Positions 54,211 through 64,000 of a stretch of DNA of 64,000 nt are shown here, piece by piece. Position 1 is the first letter of the stretch, and every line of letters begins with the position of its first letter. A model generated the notes under the pieces. The model made no database searches, was not told the origin of the DNA, and saw only the letters and a list, made by a program, of their open reading frames with translations. The DNA is from DATKAS01 sp963773315 (GTDB taxonomy: Bacteria; Actinomycetota; Acidimicrobiia; Acidimicrobiales; DATKAS01). The stretch spans positions 186,001-250,000 of the forward strand of contig CAVZAF010000010.1 in the NCBI GenBank assembly GCA_963773315.1, written 5' to 3'. The translations under genes were made by a program, and so were the position numbers.

Positions 54211-55922
54211 GTGAATGCCCCCGCCCCTGCCGCGCCTGCTGCCGCTGCCGCGCTCTACTCCCGTCGTTGGTACACGCTCGGCGTCCTCTGCCTGAGCCTC
54301 ATGATCGTCACGATCGGCAACTCGAGCCTGAACGTGGCGATCCCGACGCTCTCGCGAGAGCTCCACGCCACGACGTCGCAGCTGCAATGGTCGATCGCGG
54401 CCTACTCGTTGGTGTTCGCAGGCCTGCTGTTCACCGCCGGTGCGATAGGCGATCGCTTCGGACGCAAGGGGGCGTTGCAGCTCGGACTCGTCGGCTTCTT
54501 CTTCGGCGTGCTGCTCGCGTCCGCGTCGACGTCGATGTGGCAGATCATCGCCTGCCGCGCGTTCATGGGCGGCTGCGCGGCGTTCATCATGCCGTCGACC
54601 CTGTCGATCCTCGTGAACGTGTTTCCCGCGCACGAGCGGACGAAGGCGATAGCGATCTGGGCAGGCGTGAGTGGCGCCGCGGGCATGGTCGGCCCACTGC
54701 TGAGCGGTTGGATGCTCGGGCACTTCTGGTACGGCTCGGTCTTCCTCGTCAACGTCCCCTTCATCCTCGTCGCCCTCGGCCTCGGCATCTTCTTCGTCCC
54801 CACCTCGCGCGATCCCGAAGAGGCCGCGCTCGACTTCGTCGGCGCGGGGCTGTCGATCGTCGGCATCTCGTCACTCGTGTACGGGCTCATCCAAGCACCC
54901 GACGCCGGATGGACCGGATCCGAGACGATCACCGCGTTCGTGATCGCGATCGTCTTCCTGACCGTGTTCGTCCTCTGGGAGTCGCACATCGACGAGCCGA
55001 TGCTCGACATGAAGTACTTCCGCCACCCTGCGTTCAGCACGGCGACGGGCGGGATGATCCTCGTCTTCCTGTCGATGTTCGGCGTGATGTTCTTGATCAC
55101 CCAGTACTTCCAGCTGATCCTGGGCTTCAGCCCCCTTGGCTCCGCGTTGCGGTTCCTCCCGATCGCTCCCGTGATGCTCTTCGTCGCTCCGATGACGCCC
55201 AGGATCGCGGCGCGGATCGGCGTGAACCGCACGGTCGCGATCGGCATGAGTCTCGTGTCGATCGGCTTCCTCTCGTTCGGTCGCCTCCAAGTCGACACGC
55301 CGTACACCTACGTGCTCGTCTGCATGCTCGTCTTGATCGGCGGCATCGCGTTGACGATCTCGCCGATGACCGCGTCGATCATGTCCGTCGTCCCCTCGCG
55401 GCGAGCCGGTGCCGGTTCCGCGATGAACGACGCGACACGCGCGAGCTCGGCGCGGCACTCGGCGTCGCCGTACTCGGGAGTGTCGCGGCGTCGAGGTACA
55501 GCGCGGGCATCGCGAGCGCGATCGCGCCGCTCTCACCAGGTGACCAGGCGACCGCCTCCGCCTCGCTCGGCGCCGCGCTGCAGACCGCCGCCCGGCTGCC
55601 GCAGAACCTCGCAGGCCCGCTCGTCTCGGCCGCGGAGCACGCGTTCGTGAACGGCATCCACCTCGCGGCCTTCACCGGATCTGTGCTTTGCGCGTGCGCG
55701 GCGCTGGCCGTGCTCAAGTTCATGCCCCACCAGATCGAGCAGCACGGCGCCATGCACGATGCGGTCTCGGCCGCCGAGGACATGGCCGAGCTCGGCCTGG
55801 GCGGCACGATGCCGGTCTTCGCCGACACCTCCTTCAGCGACTCGGTCCTCGACGACGCGGCCCTGAGCGACGCGGTGGTCCGCGAGCAGGTCGCCACCGA
55901 GGGCATCGCCGGAGGCGGCTGA
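54211..55922 (+). CDS. MFS exporter, DHA2 family, frameshifted near C-terminus
   Basis: About 570 residues over one break. From the GTG at 54211 the frame has YTLGVLCLSLMIVTIGNSSLN, a DRFGRK motif A, and helices to about 55430 (SVVPSRRAGAGSAMND). At 55436-55446, in an ACACGCGCGAG repeat, homology changes phase to ELGAALGVAVLGSVA and continues to 55922. Two extra bases or one missing base would account for it. The C-terminus has an acidic extension (AEDMAELGLG). Drug or metabolite efflux is expected. Confidence 0.85.
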
Positions 55923-55999
55923 CCAAGCCGGACGCGGCCCTCGCGCCCTCCGGGGCCCAGAACAGCGGTCGTGTCACACCCCCTCGCTACGGTTGCGGC

Positions 56000-58900
56000 A
56001 TGGAGTCGGGTGGGGCTGTCGAGGGCGCAGCGCGTCTGCTGACGGTGCCGTTCGGCGCCCCCGCCACCGATGCGCTGTGGGCAACGATTGGTGCGGCGAA
56101 GGGTGGTGACGCGCTCGCGCCGGTCACCGTGATCGTGCCCGGCAACCTCACGGGCCTCGCCCTGCGGCGGCAGCTCGGGGGACGCGGCGACGGCCTGTTC
56201 AACGTCCGGTTCTTCGTGCTCGACCGGCTCGCCGAGCTGCTCGGTGCCGGCGTGCTCGCGGCGCAAGGACGCACGCCCCTCGACGACGCGGTGAAGGCAG
56301 CGCTGGTCCGTCAGGTGCTTGCGTCTCGACCGGCGCCACTCACCCGTGTCGCCGCAGCAGAGAACACCGAGCTCGCAGTCGTCGAGATGCTCGACGAGCT
56401 CGCGGCATCGGGTCCCGGCGCCGTCGACGCGTTGCGCTCGTTCAGCCGGCGCGGCAACGAGCTCGCCAGCATCGCAACGCGCTTCCGATCGCTCGCACAG
56501 GCGTCGTTCTACGACGAGCGCGACCTCGCACTCGCGGCGGCTGGCGTGGTCCGCTCCGGAACGGCTGACCTGCGCGACGTCGGGCAGGTGGTGCTCCACC
56601 TGGCGCACCGGCTCGGCCACGCGCAGCTCGAGCTCGTCGACGCGCTCGCCGATATCGATCGAGTGTGGGCCGTCGTGGGCCTCACGGGCGAAGCCGATGC
56701 CGACGCGGAAGCCGACGCACTCGTCGCCCACCTCGAGTCGCGGCTCGGGACACGCGTCGCGGTCGGCAAGCCCGTCGAGGCGACGACGATCAAGGTCACC
56801 GCGCCCGACGCGGTCGGCGAGGTGCGCGAGGCGATGCGCATCGTCGCGGCCGAGCTCGAGGCGGGCCGTCCGCTCAACCGAATCGCGATCGTCGCTCGCG
56901 AGCGTGAGCCCTACGGCCGGCTGCTCGACGAGGAGCTCGCGGCCGCCGGCATCCCCATGCACGGTCCCTCACCGCGCACGCTCGCCCAGTCGATCGCCGG
57001 TCGCACGCTGCTCGGGGCGCTCAGCCTTGCCGACGACCATTTCGGTCGGGCCTCGGTCGTCGGCTTCATGAGCAGCGCGCCGATGCGGTTCAACGGCGAG
57101 CGGGTGAGCGCGGCGCGCTGGGCACGAACGGCGCTGCGTGCAGGCGTGGTGCGGGGCCCCGACCAGTGGACCGATCGCCTCGGTCGACGTGCCACCGACG
57201 ACAGCCAAGCCGCCCCGCTCGCTGAGTTCGTCGCATGGCTCGTCGATGAGTGCGGAGTGAACGAACGTGCGTCATGGGCCGACTGGGCCGACTGGGCCCG
57301 CGGTTTCTCGAGCTCGATCCTCGGCTCGGTCGCCGCCCGGCGCCGATGGTCCGAAGCCGAGCTCGCTGCCCACGACGCCGTCGAACGGGCGATCGAAGAC
57401 CTCCGTCCGGTGGGCGCCGTCGAGCCCGGCCCGGTGACTCGAGACCGCATGCGAGCGCAGCTCGCGACGATGCTCGACGCGCCGGCCGGCCGCCGGGGTC
57501 GCTTCGGCATCGGAGTGCTGTACGGGTCGCTCGCCCACGTCATCGGCGTCGACCTCGACACGCTCATCGTGCTCGGCATGGCCGAGGGTTCGTTCCCACC
57601 CACGGGCGTGCGGAGCTCGGTGCTGTCCGACACCGAGCGAGCCGCCACTGGGTCGCCGTTCGCGGCTGAGACGCGTGCTCGCGACGAGCGCCGCTCGTAC
57701 CTCGCCGCAGTCGCGTCGGCACGCAACCGCTGGCTCATCACGCCACGGGTCGGCCCCGATCGAATCGCCCATCCCGCGCCTTGGTGGTCCGACGCGCCGC
57801 ACGAGCGCGAGGTCACGATCCCGTCGTTCGACAGCGAGCTGGCGAACCCGAGTGGTCCGGCCGCGTCGTTGCGCGAGCGCGACCTCCGCATGCTCCGACA
57901 GTGCCCTCGAGCTGTCCTGCCGGATGAACCTCTCGTCACGTCACGGCCGCGGCTCGCCCGCGGAGTCGCCGCAGTCGTCGCGCGGGCAGGTGACGAGTTC
58001 TCTGAGTGGAACGGCGACGTCGGCGCCCATCCCCAGCTCGAGGTCGGCGGCAAGCTGCTCTCGGCCACCTCGCTCGAGACGTGGGCGAGCTGCCCGGCGC
58101 GGTACTTCTTCCGCAACGTCCTCGCTGTCCGCGAGCAAGACGACATCGCCGAGGTCGACGAGCTCGAAGCCCGCCATCGCGGCACGCTCGTCCACAGGAT
58201 CCTCGAGGAGCTCGGCAAGGCTCATCTCGCAGAGACGAGGTCCGCGGAGCAGCTCGGGCTCTTCGAAGGCGAGCGGCCCCCGTGGACGGTGGCGGCGCGC
58301 GTCGTGGTCGAGGAGGTCACCGACGCGGTGCTCGACGAGTTCGAGGGCCTCGGCGGCGCGCCGTATCCGATCCTTTGGACTGTCGAGCGCAAGCGCATCT
58401 TGCGCGACGTCATGCGTACCCTCGACAAGGATCCCGAAGGCGCGATCCTGCTCGCGGTCGAGCATCACTTCGGCGACGTCGAGAAGGGGGAGCCGTCGTT
58501 CTCCCTCACCCTCGAGAACGGACGGAAGCTCCACTTCCGCGGATCGATCGACCGTGTCGACCGGTTGCATGCCGGGCTTCGGGTGATCGACTACAAGACC
58601 GGGAAGCACGAGACCGACAAGAACGTCCGCTCGGGCATCGCAACCGGGGTGCTGCTGCAGCTGCCGCTTTATGGCCTCGTTGCACAGCAGATGTTCGACC
58701 CCGATGCGTCCGTCTCGGCGGGTTACTGGTACATCTCCTCGAAGGGGGGCTGGCGGAGCGTCGACATCCCGATCGACGACGAGGTCCGCGACCGCTTCGT
58801 CACGACCCTCGACACGATCACGAGTGGCATCGCCGACGGCGTCTTCCCCGCGCACCCCGGCGACGAGGGATATCAGACGTTCGTGAACTGCCAGTGGTGT

Positions 58901-59026
58901 GACTTCCAGCGCATCTGCCCACCCGACCGCGACCGGGCGTGGGAGCGAGTGCAGCATGCGCCCGCGCTCAGGCGATACGTCGAGCTGAGCAACCCGGAAC
59001 CGAGCGGCGGAGCCGAAGATGAGTGA
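56000..59026 (+). CDS. addB: PD-(D/E)XK exonuclease AddB-like, recombination complex subunit
   Basis: 1008 residues. The N-terminal inactive helicase-like part is followed by a nuclease domain near residues 800-1000 with VIDYKTGK (Asp864, Lys866) and GTLVHRILEEL. A [4Fe-4S] site is suggested by Cys698 (ASCPARY) and Cys964, Cys967, Cys973 (CQWCDFQRIC). This is the AddB plan. It pairs with the downstream UvrD-type gene, whose start overlaps its end by 8 bases, to process double-strand breaks for RecA. The ATG at 56000 was chosen over longer open frames. Confidence 0.9.
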   Translation: MESGGAVEGAARLLTVPFGAPATDALWATIGAAKGGDALAPVTVIVPGNLTGLALRRQLGGRGDGLFNVRFFVLDRLAELLGAGVLAAQGRTPLDDAVKAALVRQVLASRPAPLTRVAAAENTELAVVEMLDELAASGPGAVDALRSFSRRGNELASIATRFRSLAQASFYDERDLALAAAGVVRSGTADLRDVGQVVLHLAHRLGHAQLELVDALADIDRVWAVVGLTGEADADAEADALVAHLESRLGTRVAVGKPVEATTIKVTAPDAVGEVREAMRIVAAELEAGRPLNRIAIVAREREPYGRLLDEELAAAGIPMHGPSPRTLAQSIAGRTLLGALSLADDHFGRASVVGFMSSAPMRFNGERVSAARWARTALRAGVVRGPDQWTDRLGRRATDDSQAAPLAEFVAWLVDECGVNERASWADWADWARGFSSSILGSVAARRRWSEAELAAHDAVERAIEDLRPVGAVEPGPVTRDRMRAQLATMLDAPAGRRGRFGIGVLYGSLAHVIGVDLDTLIVLGMAEGSFPPTGVRSSVLSDTERAATGSPFAAETRARDERRSYLAAVASARNRWLITPRVGPDRIAHPAPWWSDAPHEREVTIPSFDSELANPSGPAASLRERDLRMLRQCPRAVLPDEPLVTSRPRLARGVAAVVARAGDEFSEWNGDVGAHPQLEVGGKLLSATSLETWASCPARYFFRNVLAVREQDDIAEVDELEARHRGTLVHRILEELGKAHLAETRSAEQLGLFEGERPPWTVAARVVVEEVTDAVLDEFEGLGGAPYPILWTVERKRILRDVMRTLDKDPEGAILLAVEHHFGDVEKGEPSFSLTLENGRKLHFRGSIDRVDRLHAGLRVIDYKTGKHETDKNVRSGIATGVLLQLPLYGLVAQQMFDPDASVSAGYWYISSKGGWRSVDIPIDDEVRDRFVTTLDTITSGIADGVFPAHPGDEGYQTFVNCQWCDFQRICPPDRDRAWERVQHAPALRRYVELSNPEPSGGAEDE

Positions 59027-62000
59027 CGACGACATCCGTCTTCCTCACGACCAACCGGTGCGCGAAGCAGTTGGGTCCGATCTCGCCGAGACGTTGTTTG
59101 TCGAGGCGGGTGCCGGCTCGGGCAAGACGACCATCCTCGTCAACCGCGTCTGTGCCCTGGTCGAGTCTGGTGTCGACGTGCGCCACATCGCTGCGATCAC
59201 CTTCACCGAGAAGGCCGCGAGTGAGCTGCGAGTGCGGGTGCGCAAGCAGCTGCTGGCGCAACCGCAGACAGCGGCGGTCGCGGCGGCCCTCGCCGAGCTG
59301 GGCGACGCGCCGATGTCGACGCTCCACTCCTTCGCCCGTCGCCTTCTCACCGAGCACGGCGTGGCCGTCGGCGTCCCGCCCCACTTCGAAGTGCTCGACA
59401 CCGTCGCGGAGGCGATCTACCTCGAGGAGCGATGGCGGGAGCTCGCGGTCGACCTGTTCGACGAAGAGGGGCCGCTCGCCGCGGTCATGACGCGTGCCGC
59501 CGAGCTCGGGCTGAAGGCGAAGGGCGTCCGCGAGATCGTGCTCGCGTTGCACGAGAGCTACGACCGATTGCGGGCGGCGAGCTGGGAGTGGCCGGCCGAA
59601 CCCGTGACCTTGCCGCCGATCGACCTCACGCGGGTCATCGACGCCGTCCGAGTCGCCCCGCTCGATGACCAACCGGAGGTCGTCGAGTACCTCGAGCGCG
59701 CGATCGCCGCCAAGTCGGAGGGTGAGCGCATCGACATCCTCCGCATCGAGGGAGTGCTCCCGAAGATCGCGGGCAAGAGGGGCGAGCCCGCGCGGGTGGT
59801 CGTCGCCGTGAGTGCCGACCTGCGCAGGGGAGCGCTCGACGCGCTGCTTCCGGCGTTGGCAGCGAGAGTGCTGCGGTGGGCCGACGAGAGGGCAGCCGAG
59901 GGTCGGCTTCTGTTCCACGACCTGCTCGTGCTCGCCCGCGATGCGCTCCGCCACGACGAGGTCCGGGCCGCATCTCGTGCTCGCTATCAGCGCGTCCTGA
60001 TCGACGAGTTCCAGGACACCGATCCCCTCCAGATCGAGATCGCAGTGCTCCTCGCGTCGTCGCGCGGCGACATCGCGGACCGAGCGTGGTCCGACGACCC
60101 GCTCGACACCGTCGACGCGGGACGGTTGTTCTTCGTCGGCGACCCGAAGCAGTCCATCTACCGCTTCCGCCGCGCCGACATCGACCTCTACGAAAGGGCG
60201 CAACGCGTCTTCGCCGATCCAGTGCTGCACCTCACAGAGAACTTCCGCACCGTCGCGTCGATCGTGAGCTTCGTGAACGCGCTCTTCAGGCCGTGGATGG
60301 AGAGCCCCGAAGCGGTGGGACAGCCCGCGTACACGCCCCTGACTGCGTACATCGACGACCACGACGGCAGCCCCAGCGTGGCGTTCCTGGGTGACGAGGC
60401 CACGGGCGTGCCCGCAGCGGAGATCAGGCTGCACGAAGCCGACGCCGTGGTGCGGGTGATCGCGCAGGCCAAGCGCGACGGGTGGAGGGTCCGCGACGAG
60501 AAGACCGACGAGCTTCGCCCCGCGGACTACCGCGACATCGCGGTGCTGATGCCGACCCGCGCGTCGCTTGCGGCGCTCGATCACGGGCTCGACGAGGCCG
60601 GCATCCCGCTTCGGGTCGAGAGTCGCATCCTGATCTGGAACACACCGGAGGTCAGAGATCTGCTCGCCGTGCTGAGCGCGGTCGCCGACCCGAACGACCA
60701 GGTCGCGATCGTCGCGGCGCTCAGGTCACCAGGGCTCGGCTGCTCCGACCGCGACCTCGCGACATGGCGATGGGACGAGCGAAGGTGGAGATACCGCGAC
60801 ATCCCGTTCGCGCCTGCTGAGACGATCGAGCACCCAGTCGGCCGAGCGCTGTTGGTGCTCAGCGAGCTCCACCGCGCCCGTCATGAGCTCTCGATCGGCG
60901 AGATGGTGCGGCGAGTCGTCGACGTCTGCCACCTCCGTGAGGTGGCCTTCGCCAATGTGCGCCCTCGTGATCGCTGGCGCCGCATCGACTTCTTCCTCGC
61001 GCAGGCGCGTGCGTTCGAGGAAGCGGGCGGCTCGTCGATCGAGGAGTTCGTCTCATGGGCTCGTGAGCAGGCCGAGCGCGACGTCTGGGAGAACGACTCG
61101 GTCGAGCCCGATCCTGATGATGACGCGGTGCGCGTCCTCACCGTGCACGCCTCGAAGGGTCTCGAGTTTCCCATCGTCGTGTTGATGGGCCTGAACACCC
61201 CGCCAAAGGCGGCCGGCCCGGCGGTCCTCTGGACCGACGACGGCTTCGAGGCAAAGGCAGGACCCCAGGACGGCGACCGCTTCGAGACGGCCGGGTACAA
61301 AGAGGCGTGGGCGGCGGAGGGCGAGCTGCTCAAGTCCGAGCGGGTGCGCCTGGGATACGTCGCGATGACTCGTGCCCGCGATCGGCTCGTGATCAGCCGC
61401 TTCCGGGCGAGCAACGTGAGGTCACTTGCCCGTGAGATGACCTCGTTCCTGCCTCAGGCGCCGACGCTCGACCCCGCGGCCGTACCCGAGACGGTCATCC
61501 CGGCACCCACGGAGTTCGTCCACGAGCCCTTGAGCGCGCGCGAGCTCTGGATCGAGCGGCGCGCCGCGCTGGTCACCCAAGCCCTCGTCCCTCGAGCGAT
61601 CGCCGCGACCGGCTTGCAGAACCTCGTCGCGGGCTCTCTCCGAAGCAACCGAGACCGAACCCCACGCCGACACCGCCACCGACGAGCAGGTGGCCGACCG
61701 GCCGAGCGGCGCCGAGGCCGACGATCGTCCTGACGACGAACCACCGTGGCGCCGGGGCCGCGCCGGCACGGCGATCGGCCGCGCCGTGCACGCGGTGCTG
61801 CAGACGATCGACCTCGCGACGGGCGACGGCGCCACCGCGCTTGCAGCTGCGCAGGCCGCAGCGGAGGGCGTGCCCGACCTCGCCACCGTGATCGAGCAGC
61901 GGGTGCGCTCCGTGCTCGAGTCCCCGAGCGTCAAGGCGGCAGTGGCGACCGGCAAGTACTGGCGCGAGGTGTTCGTGGCGGTGCCGGTCGGCGAGCGGGT

Positions 62001-62283
62001 GCTCGAGGGCTTCATCGACCTGCTCTACGAGGACGCTGACGGTGAGCTCGTGGTCGTCGACTACAAGACCGACGGCGTACGCAACGAAGCCGACGCGGAC
62101 GAAGCGGTCGGGCGCTATCGGCTGCAGGCAGCGGCCTACGCGCTCGCAGTGTCGCGCTCGCTGTCGCGACCGGTGTCGCGGTGCGTGTTCGTGTTCGCGA
62201 ACCCGACGAGATGGTTCGAGCGCGAGCTCAGTGACCTGGCGACCGCGCGCGGCGAGGTCGAGACGCTGCTCGTCTCAGGCTGA
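59019..62283 (+). CDS. addA: UvrD-type helicase-nuclease AddA-like subunit, frameshifted
   Basis: About 1088 residues over one break. Walker A AGAGSGKTT is at 30-38, Walker B-like LIDEFQDTDP near 327-336, and later helicase motifs (TVHASKGLEFP, YVAMTRARDR) follow. At 61628-61640 one extra base shifts the frame: the first frame ends in a spurious Arg-rich tail at 61733, while the other carries on with LSEATETEPH and ends in a RecB-type nuclease (VVVDYKTDG). Both parts are needed for an AddA. The stop overlaps rpe by 9 bases, convergent. Confidence 0.88.
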
Positions 62284-62961
62284 CGCGGTCTGCTGCGCGG
62301 CGACGCCCCGCGAGCGCATGTCAGACACCGCGTGCGCGAGGCCCTCAGGGTCGCGGAACAGCGCGCTACCGGCGACGAGCAGGTTGGCTCCCGCGCTGAC
62401 CGCTCCGGCGACCGTGCTCGGGCCGATGCCACCGTCGACCTCGATGCCGACGGAGTAGCCGCTCGCGTCGATCATCCGGAGCACCTCGGTGATCTTCGGC
62501 TCCATCGTGGCGATGTACTTCTGGCCACCCCATCCCGGGTTGACGGTCATCACGAGCACGTGGTCGACGAGGTCGAGCACGTTCGCGACCGCCGACGCGG
62601 GAGTCGCGGGATTGATCGCGACTGCCGCTCTGGCCCCGAGCTCACGCACCGCGCCCAGTGTGCGATGGAGGTGACGAGTGGTCTCTGCGTGCACGATCAA
62701 GGTCTCGCAGCCCGCCTCGAACATCGGCTTGAGCATTTGCTCGGGCGTCTCGATCATCAGGTGCGCCTCGAACGGCAGGGTCACCTCGGCGCGGATCGCC
62801 GCGATGACGTCGGCGCCGAAGGTGATGACCGGCACGAACTGGCCGTCCATGACATCGAACTGCACTCGGTCGCAGCCGGCCTTCTCGAGCTCGATCACGC
62901 CCTCGGTCAGACGGCCCTGGTCGATCGGCAGCACGGACGGCACGATTGCGATGGGTTGCAC
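62275..62961 (-). CDS. rpe: Ribulose-phosphate 3-epimerase
   Basis: 228 residues from a GTG. TIM-barrel enzyme of the pentose-phosphate pathway that interconverts ribulose-5-P and xylulose-5-P. FDVMDGQFVP and MTVNPGWGGQ hold the metal and catalytic residues and EVDGGIGPST closes the phosphate site. Full length and intact. It converges with addA, and its start is 42 bases from the divergent methyltransferase. Confidence 0.96.
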   Translation of the reverse strand: MQPIAIVPSVLPIDQGRLTEGVIELEKAGCDRVQFDVMDGQFVPVITFGADVIAAIRAEVTLPFEAHLMIETPEQMLKPMFEAGCETLIVHAETTRHLHRTLGAVRELGARAAVAINPATPASAVANVLDLVDHVLVMTVNPGWGGQKYIATMEPKITEVLRMIDASGYSVGIEVDGGIGPSTVAGAVSAGANLLVAGSALFRDPEGLAHAVSDMRSRGVAAQQTASA

Positions 62962-63003
62962 ATCGCGACGTTACGCCCCACGGCGCCGCCCTACGCTCGG
63001 CCG

Positions 63004-64000
63004 ATGCTCCGCCTTCGACCGACGACCATGGCCGCGGGCGGGGCCGCGCTCGCACGCGAGGACGATGGCCGGGTCGTGTTCGTGGACGGTGCCCTTCCCG
63101 GCGAGCTCGTCGACGCCGAGGTCTACGAAGAGCACGTGGACTATGCGAAGGCGACCGTCGTCTCGGTGCACGAGCCCGCCGAAGGCCGCATCGCGCCGCC
63201 GTGCCCGTACGTCGCGGCGGGATGCGGTGGATGCGGATGGCAGCACATCGACCCGTCGGTCCAGGTCGAGCTGAAGCGCGAGATCGTGCGCGACGCGCTT
63301 CGACGCATCGGGCGCCTCGCGAGCGCCGACGTCGCGGTCGGCCAGACCCTGACCCAGACCGGGTACCGCACGACGGTTCGCATGGGTGTCAGCAACGGGC
63401 GGGCGGGCTTCCGCGCGCACCGCAGTCACGACCTCGTCGACATCGACCGATGCCTCGTCGCGCATCCACTGCTCGCCGACCTCATCGAGGACGGCCGCTA
63501 CGGGGACGCGCGCGAGGTGACGTTGCGTTGCGGCGCAGGAACGGGGGAGCGCCTCGTGCTCGCGTCGCCCAGTGCTCGGGGTGTGGATGTGCCGACCGAT
63601 GTCGTGGTCGTAGGGGAGAACGAGGTGAAGCGCGGCCGCACCGCGCGCTTCCACGAGACGATCGAGGGCCGCCGGTTCACGATCTCGGCGACGTCGTTCT
63701 TCCAGGCTCGTCCCGATGGTGCCGAGGCGATCGTCGCGGCGATCCGCGACGCGTTCGTCGACGACGACGAGCGGGGCACGTTCATCGACGCGTACTGCGG
63801 GGTCGGCGTCTTCGCCGGCTTGCTCGGTGGCGATCGCAAGGTTGTTGCGGTCGAGCGATACGGACCGGCTGTCCGCGACGCGCGCGACAACCTCGGCACT
63901 GCGGCGCAGGTCATCCGGGCCGAAGTGGCGGCTTGGAACCCGGTGCCTGCGCGCGTCGTCGTCGCCGATCCCGCTCGTCCGGGCCTCGGCGGCAAGGCGG
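63004..64000 (+). CDS. RlmD/TrmA-family RNA uracil methyltransferase, partial (right edge)
   Basis: 332 codons are visible and the frame runs off the end. An N-terminal TRAM-like domain (about 1-60) is followed by an iron-sulfur-type cysteine cluster (CPYVAAGCGGCGW, about residues 66-78) and then a SAM-binding domain with FIDAYCGVGVFAG. These enzymes make 5-methyluridine in rRNA or tRNA. Whether rRNA or tRNA is the target cannot be told without the missing end. ATG at 63004. Confidence 0.88.
   Translation, partial: MLRLRPTTMAAGGAALAREDDGRVVFVDGALPGELVDAEVYEEHVDYAKATVVSVHEPAEGRIAPPCPYVAAGCGGCGWQHIDPSVQVELKREIVRDALRRIGRLASADVAVGQTLTQTGYRTTVRMGVSNGRAGFRAHRSHDLVDIDRCLVAHPLLADLIEDGRYGDAREVTLRCGAGTGERLVLASPSARGVDVPTDVVVVGENEVKRGRTARFHETIEGRRFTISATSFFQARPDGAEAIVAAIRDAFVDDDERGTFIDAYCGVGVFAGLLGGDRKVVAVERYGPAVRDARDNLGTAAQVIRAEVAAWNPVPARVVVADPARPGLGGKA

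Noticed and set aside
53919..55922. Long frame beginning inside the lipoprotein gene and running through the MFS gene
   Set aside because: Only its last part (from about 55440) encodes conserved sequence; the rest is out-of-frame MFS sequence.
55972..55998. TGTCACA before addB as a possible ECF41 promoter
   Set aside because: The element at the -10 position is GCGG, not CGTC; the hexamer alone is expected by chance in this base composition.

Overview
The window is a dense, GC-rich chromosomal segment with about 65 genes, short intergenic gaps and frequent GTG starts. It most likely comes from an actinomycete (Actinomycetota). Pointers are two F420-type luciferase-like oxidoreductases, SigC- and SigJ/ECF41-type sigma factors, DinB/DUF664 proteins, and a cysM-murI-MBL-rph-rdgB block in the same order as in Mycobacterium tuberculosis. 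Many paralogs outside the housekeeping blocks suggest a free-living heterotroph, possibly Acidimicrobiia, but the class cannot be fixed by eye. No prophage, insertion sequence, CRISPR array or rRNA was seen, and no gap longer than 300 bases lacks a gene.

Layout. 1-7.0 kb: HAD hydrolase (cut by the left edge), secA, prfB, ftsE, ftsX, enoyl-CoA hydratase. 7.0-18.4 kb: Crp regulator, glutathione peroxidase, a glyoxalase/O-methyltransferase fusion, a lipoprotein, a CHASE-PAS-GGDEF-EAL protein, small enzymes, trmO, nitroreductase. 18.4-20.0 kb: AhpD-like protein plus SnoaL-fused ECF sigma factor. 20.0-28.5 kb: racemase, DMT exporter/MarR pair with a palindromic operator, two F420 oxidoreductases, phytanoyl-CoA dioxygenase operon, a truncated CoA-transferase, SDR. 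28.5-28.9 kb: tmRNA. 29-33.2 kb: SnoaL protein, SDR, HxlR regulator, MFS exporter, thioesterase. 33.3-36.0 kb: two YcnI-like proteins, a SigC-like sigma factor and an anti-sigma factor ending in a copper-binding PCuAC domain. 36.0-39.9 kb: ECF41 sigma factor and FAD oxidoreductase behind a consensus ECF41 promoter, rsgA, smpB. 39.9-46.2 kb: JAMM peptidase, amidohydrolase, secreted protein, cysM, murI, MBL hydrolase, rph-rdgB fusion. 46.2-54.1 kb: D-threonine aldolase-like enzyme, MFS, HerA-like ATPase, aldo/keto reductase, PhyH, tRNA-Leu, clpP, lipoprotein. 54.2-64 kb: MFS, addB, addA, rpe, and an RlmD/TrmA methyltransferase cut by the right edge.

The most interesting system is the copper-related sigma locus at 33.3-36.0 kb. 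The anti-sigma factor has a cytoplasmic zinc-binding anti-sigma motif, one membrane helix and an outside domain with every ligand of the H-X10-M-X21-H-X-M copper motif. It sits next to a SigC-like sigma factor and two copper-protein (DUF1775) genes. This suggests direct extracytoplasmic copper sensing by an anti-sigma factor. A second regulatory story is a pair of near-identical ECF41-type promoters in front of two ECF41/SigJ-type loci.

At least eleven otherwise well conserved genes are interrupted by a single 1-2 nt frameshift, mostly in GC-repeat or homopolymer runs. That pattern looks more like uncorrected sequencing error than gene decay, and affected genes are annotated across the break.
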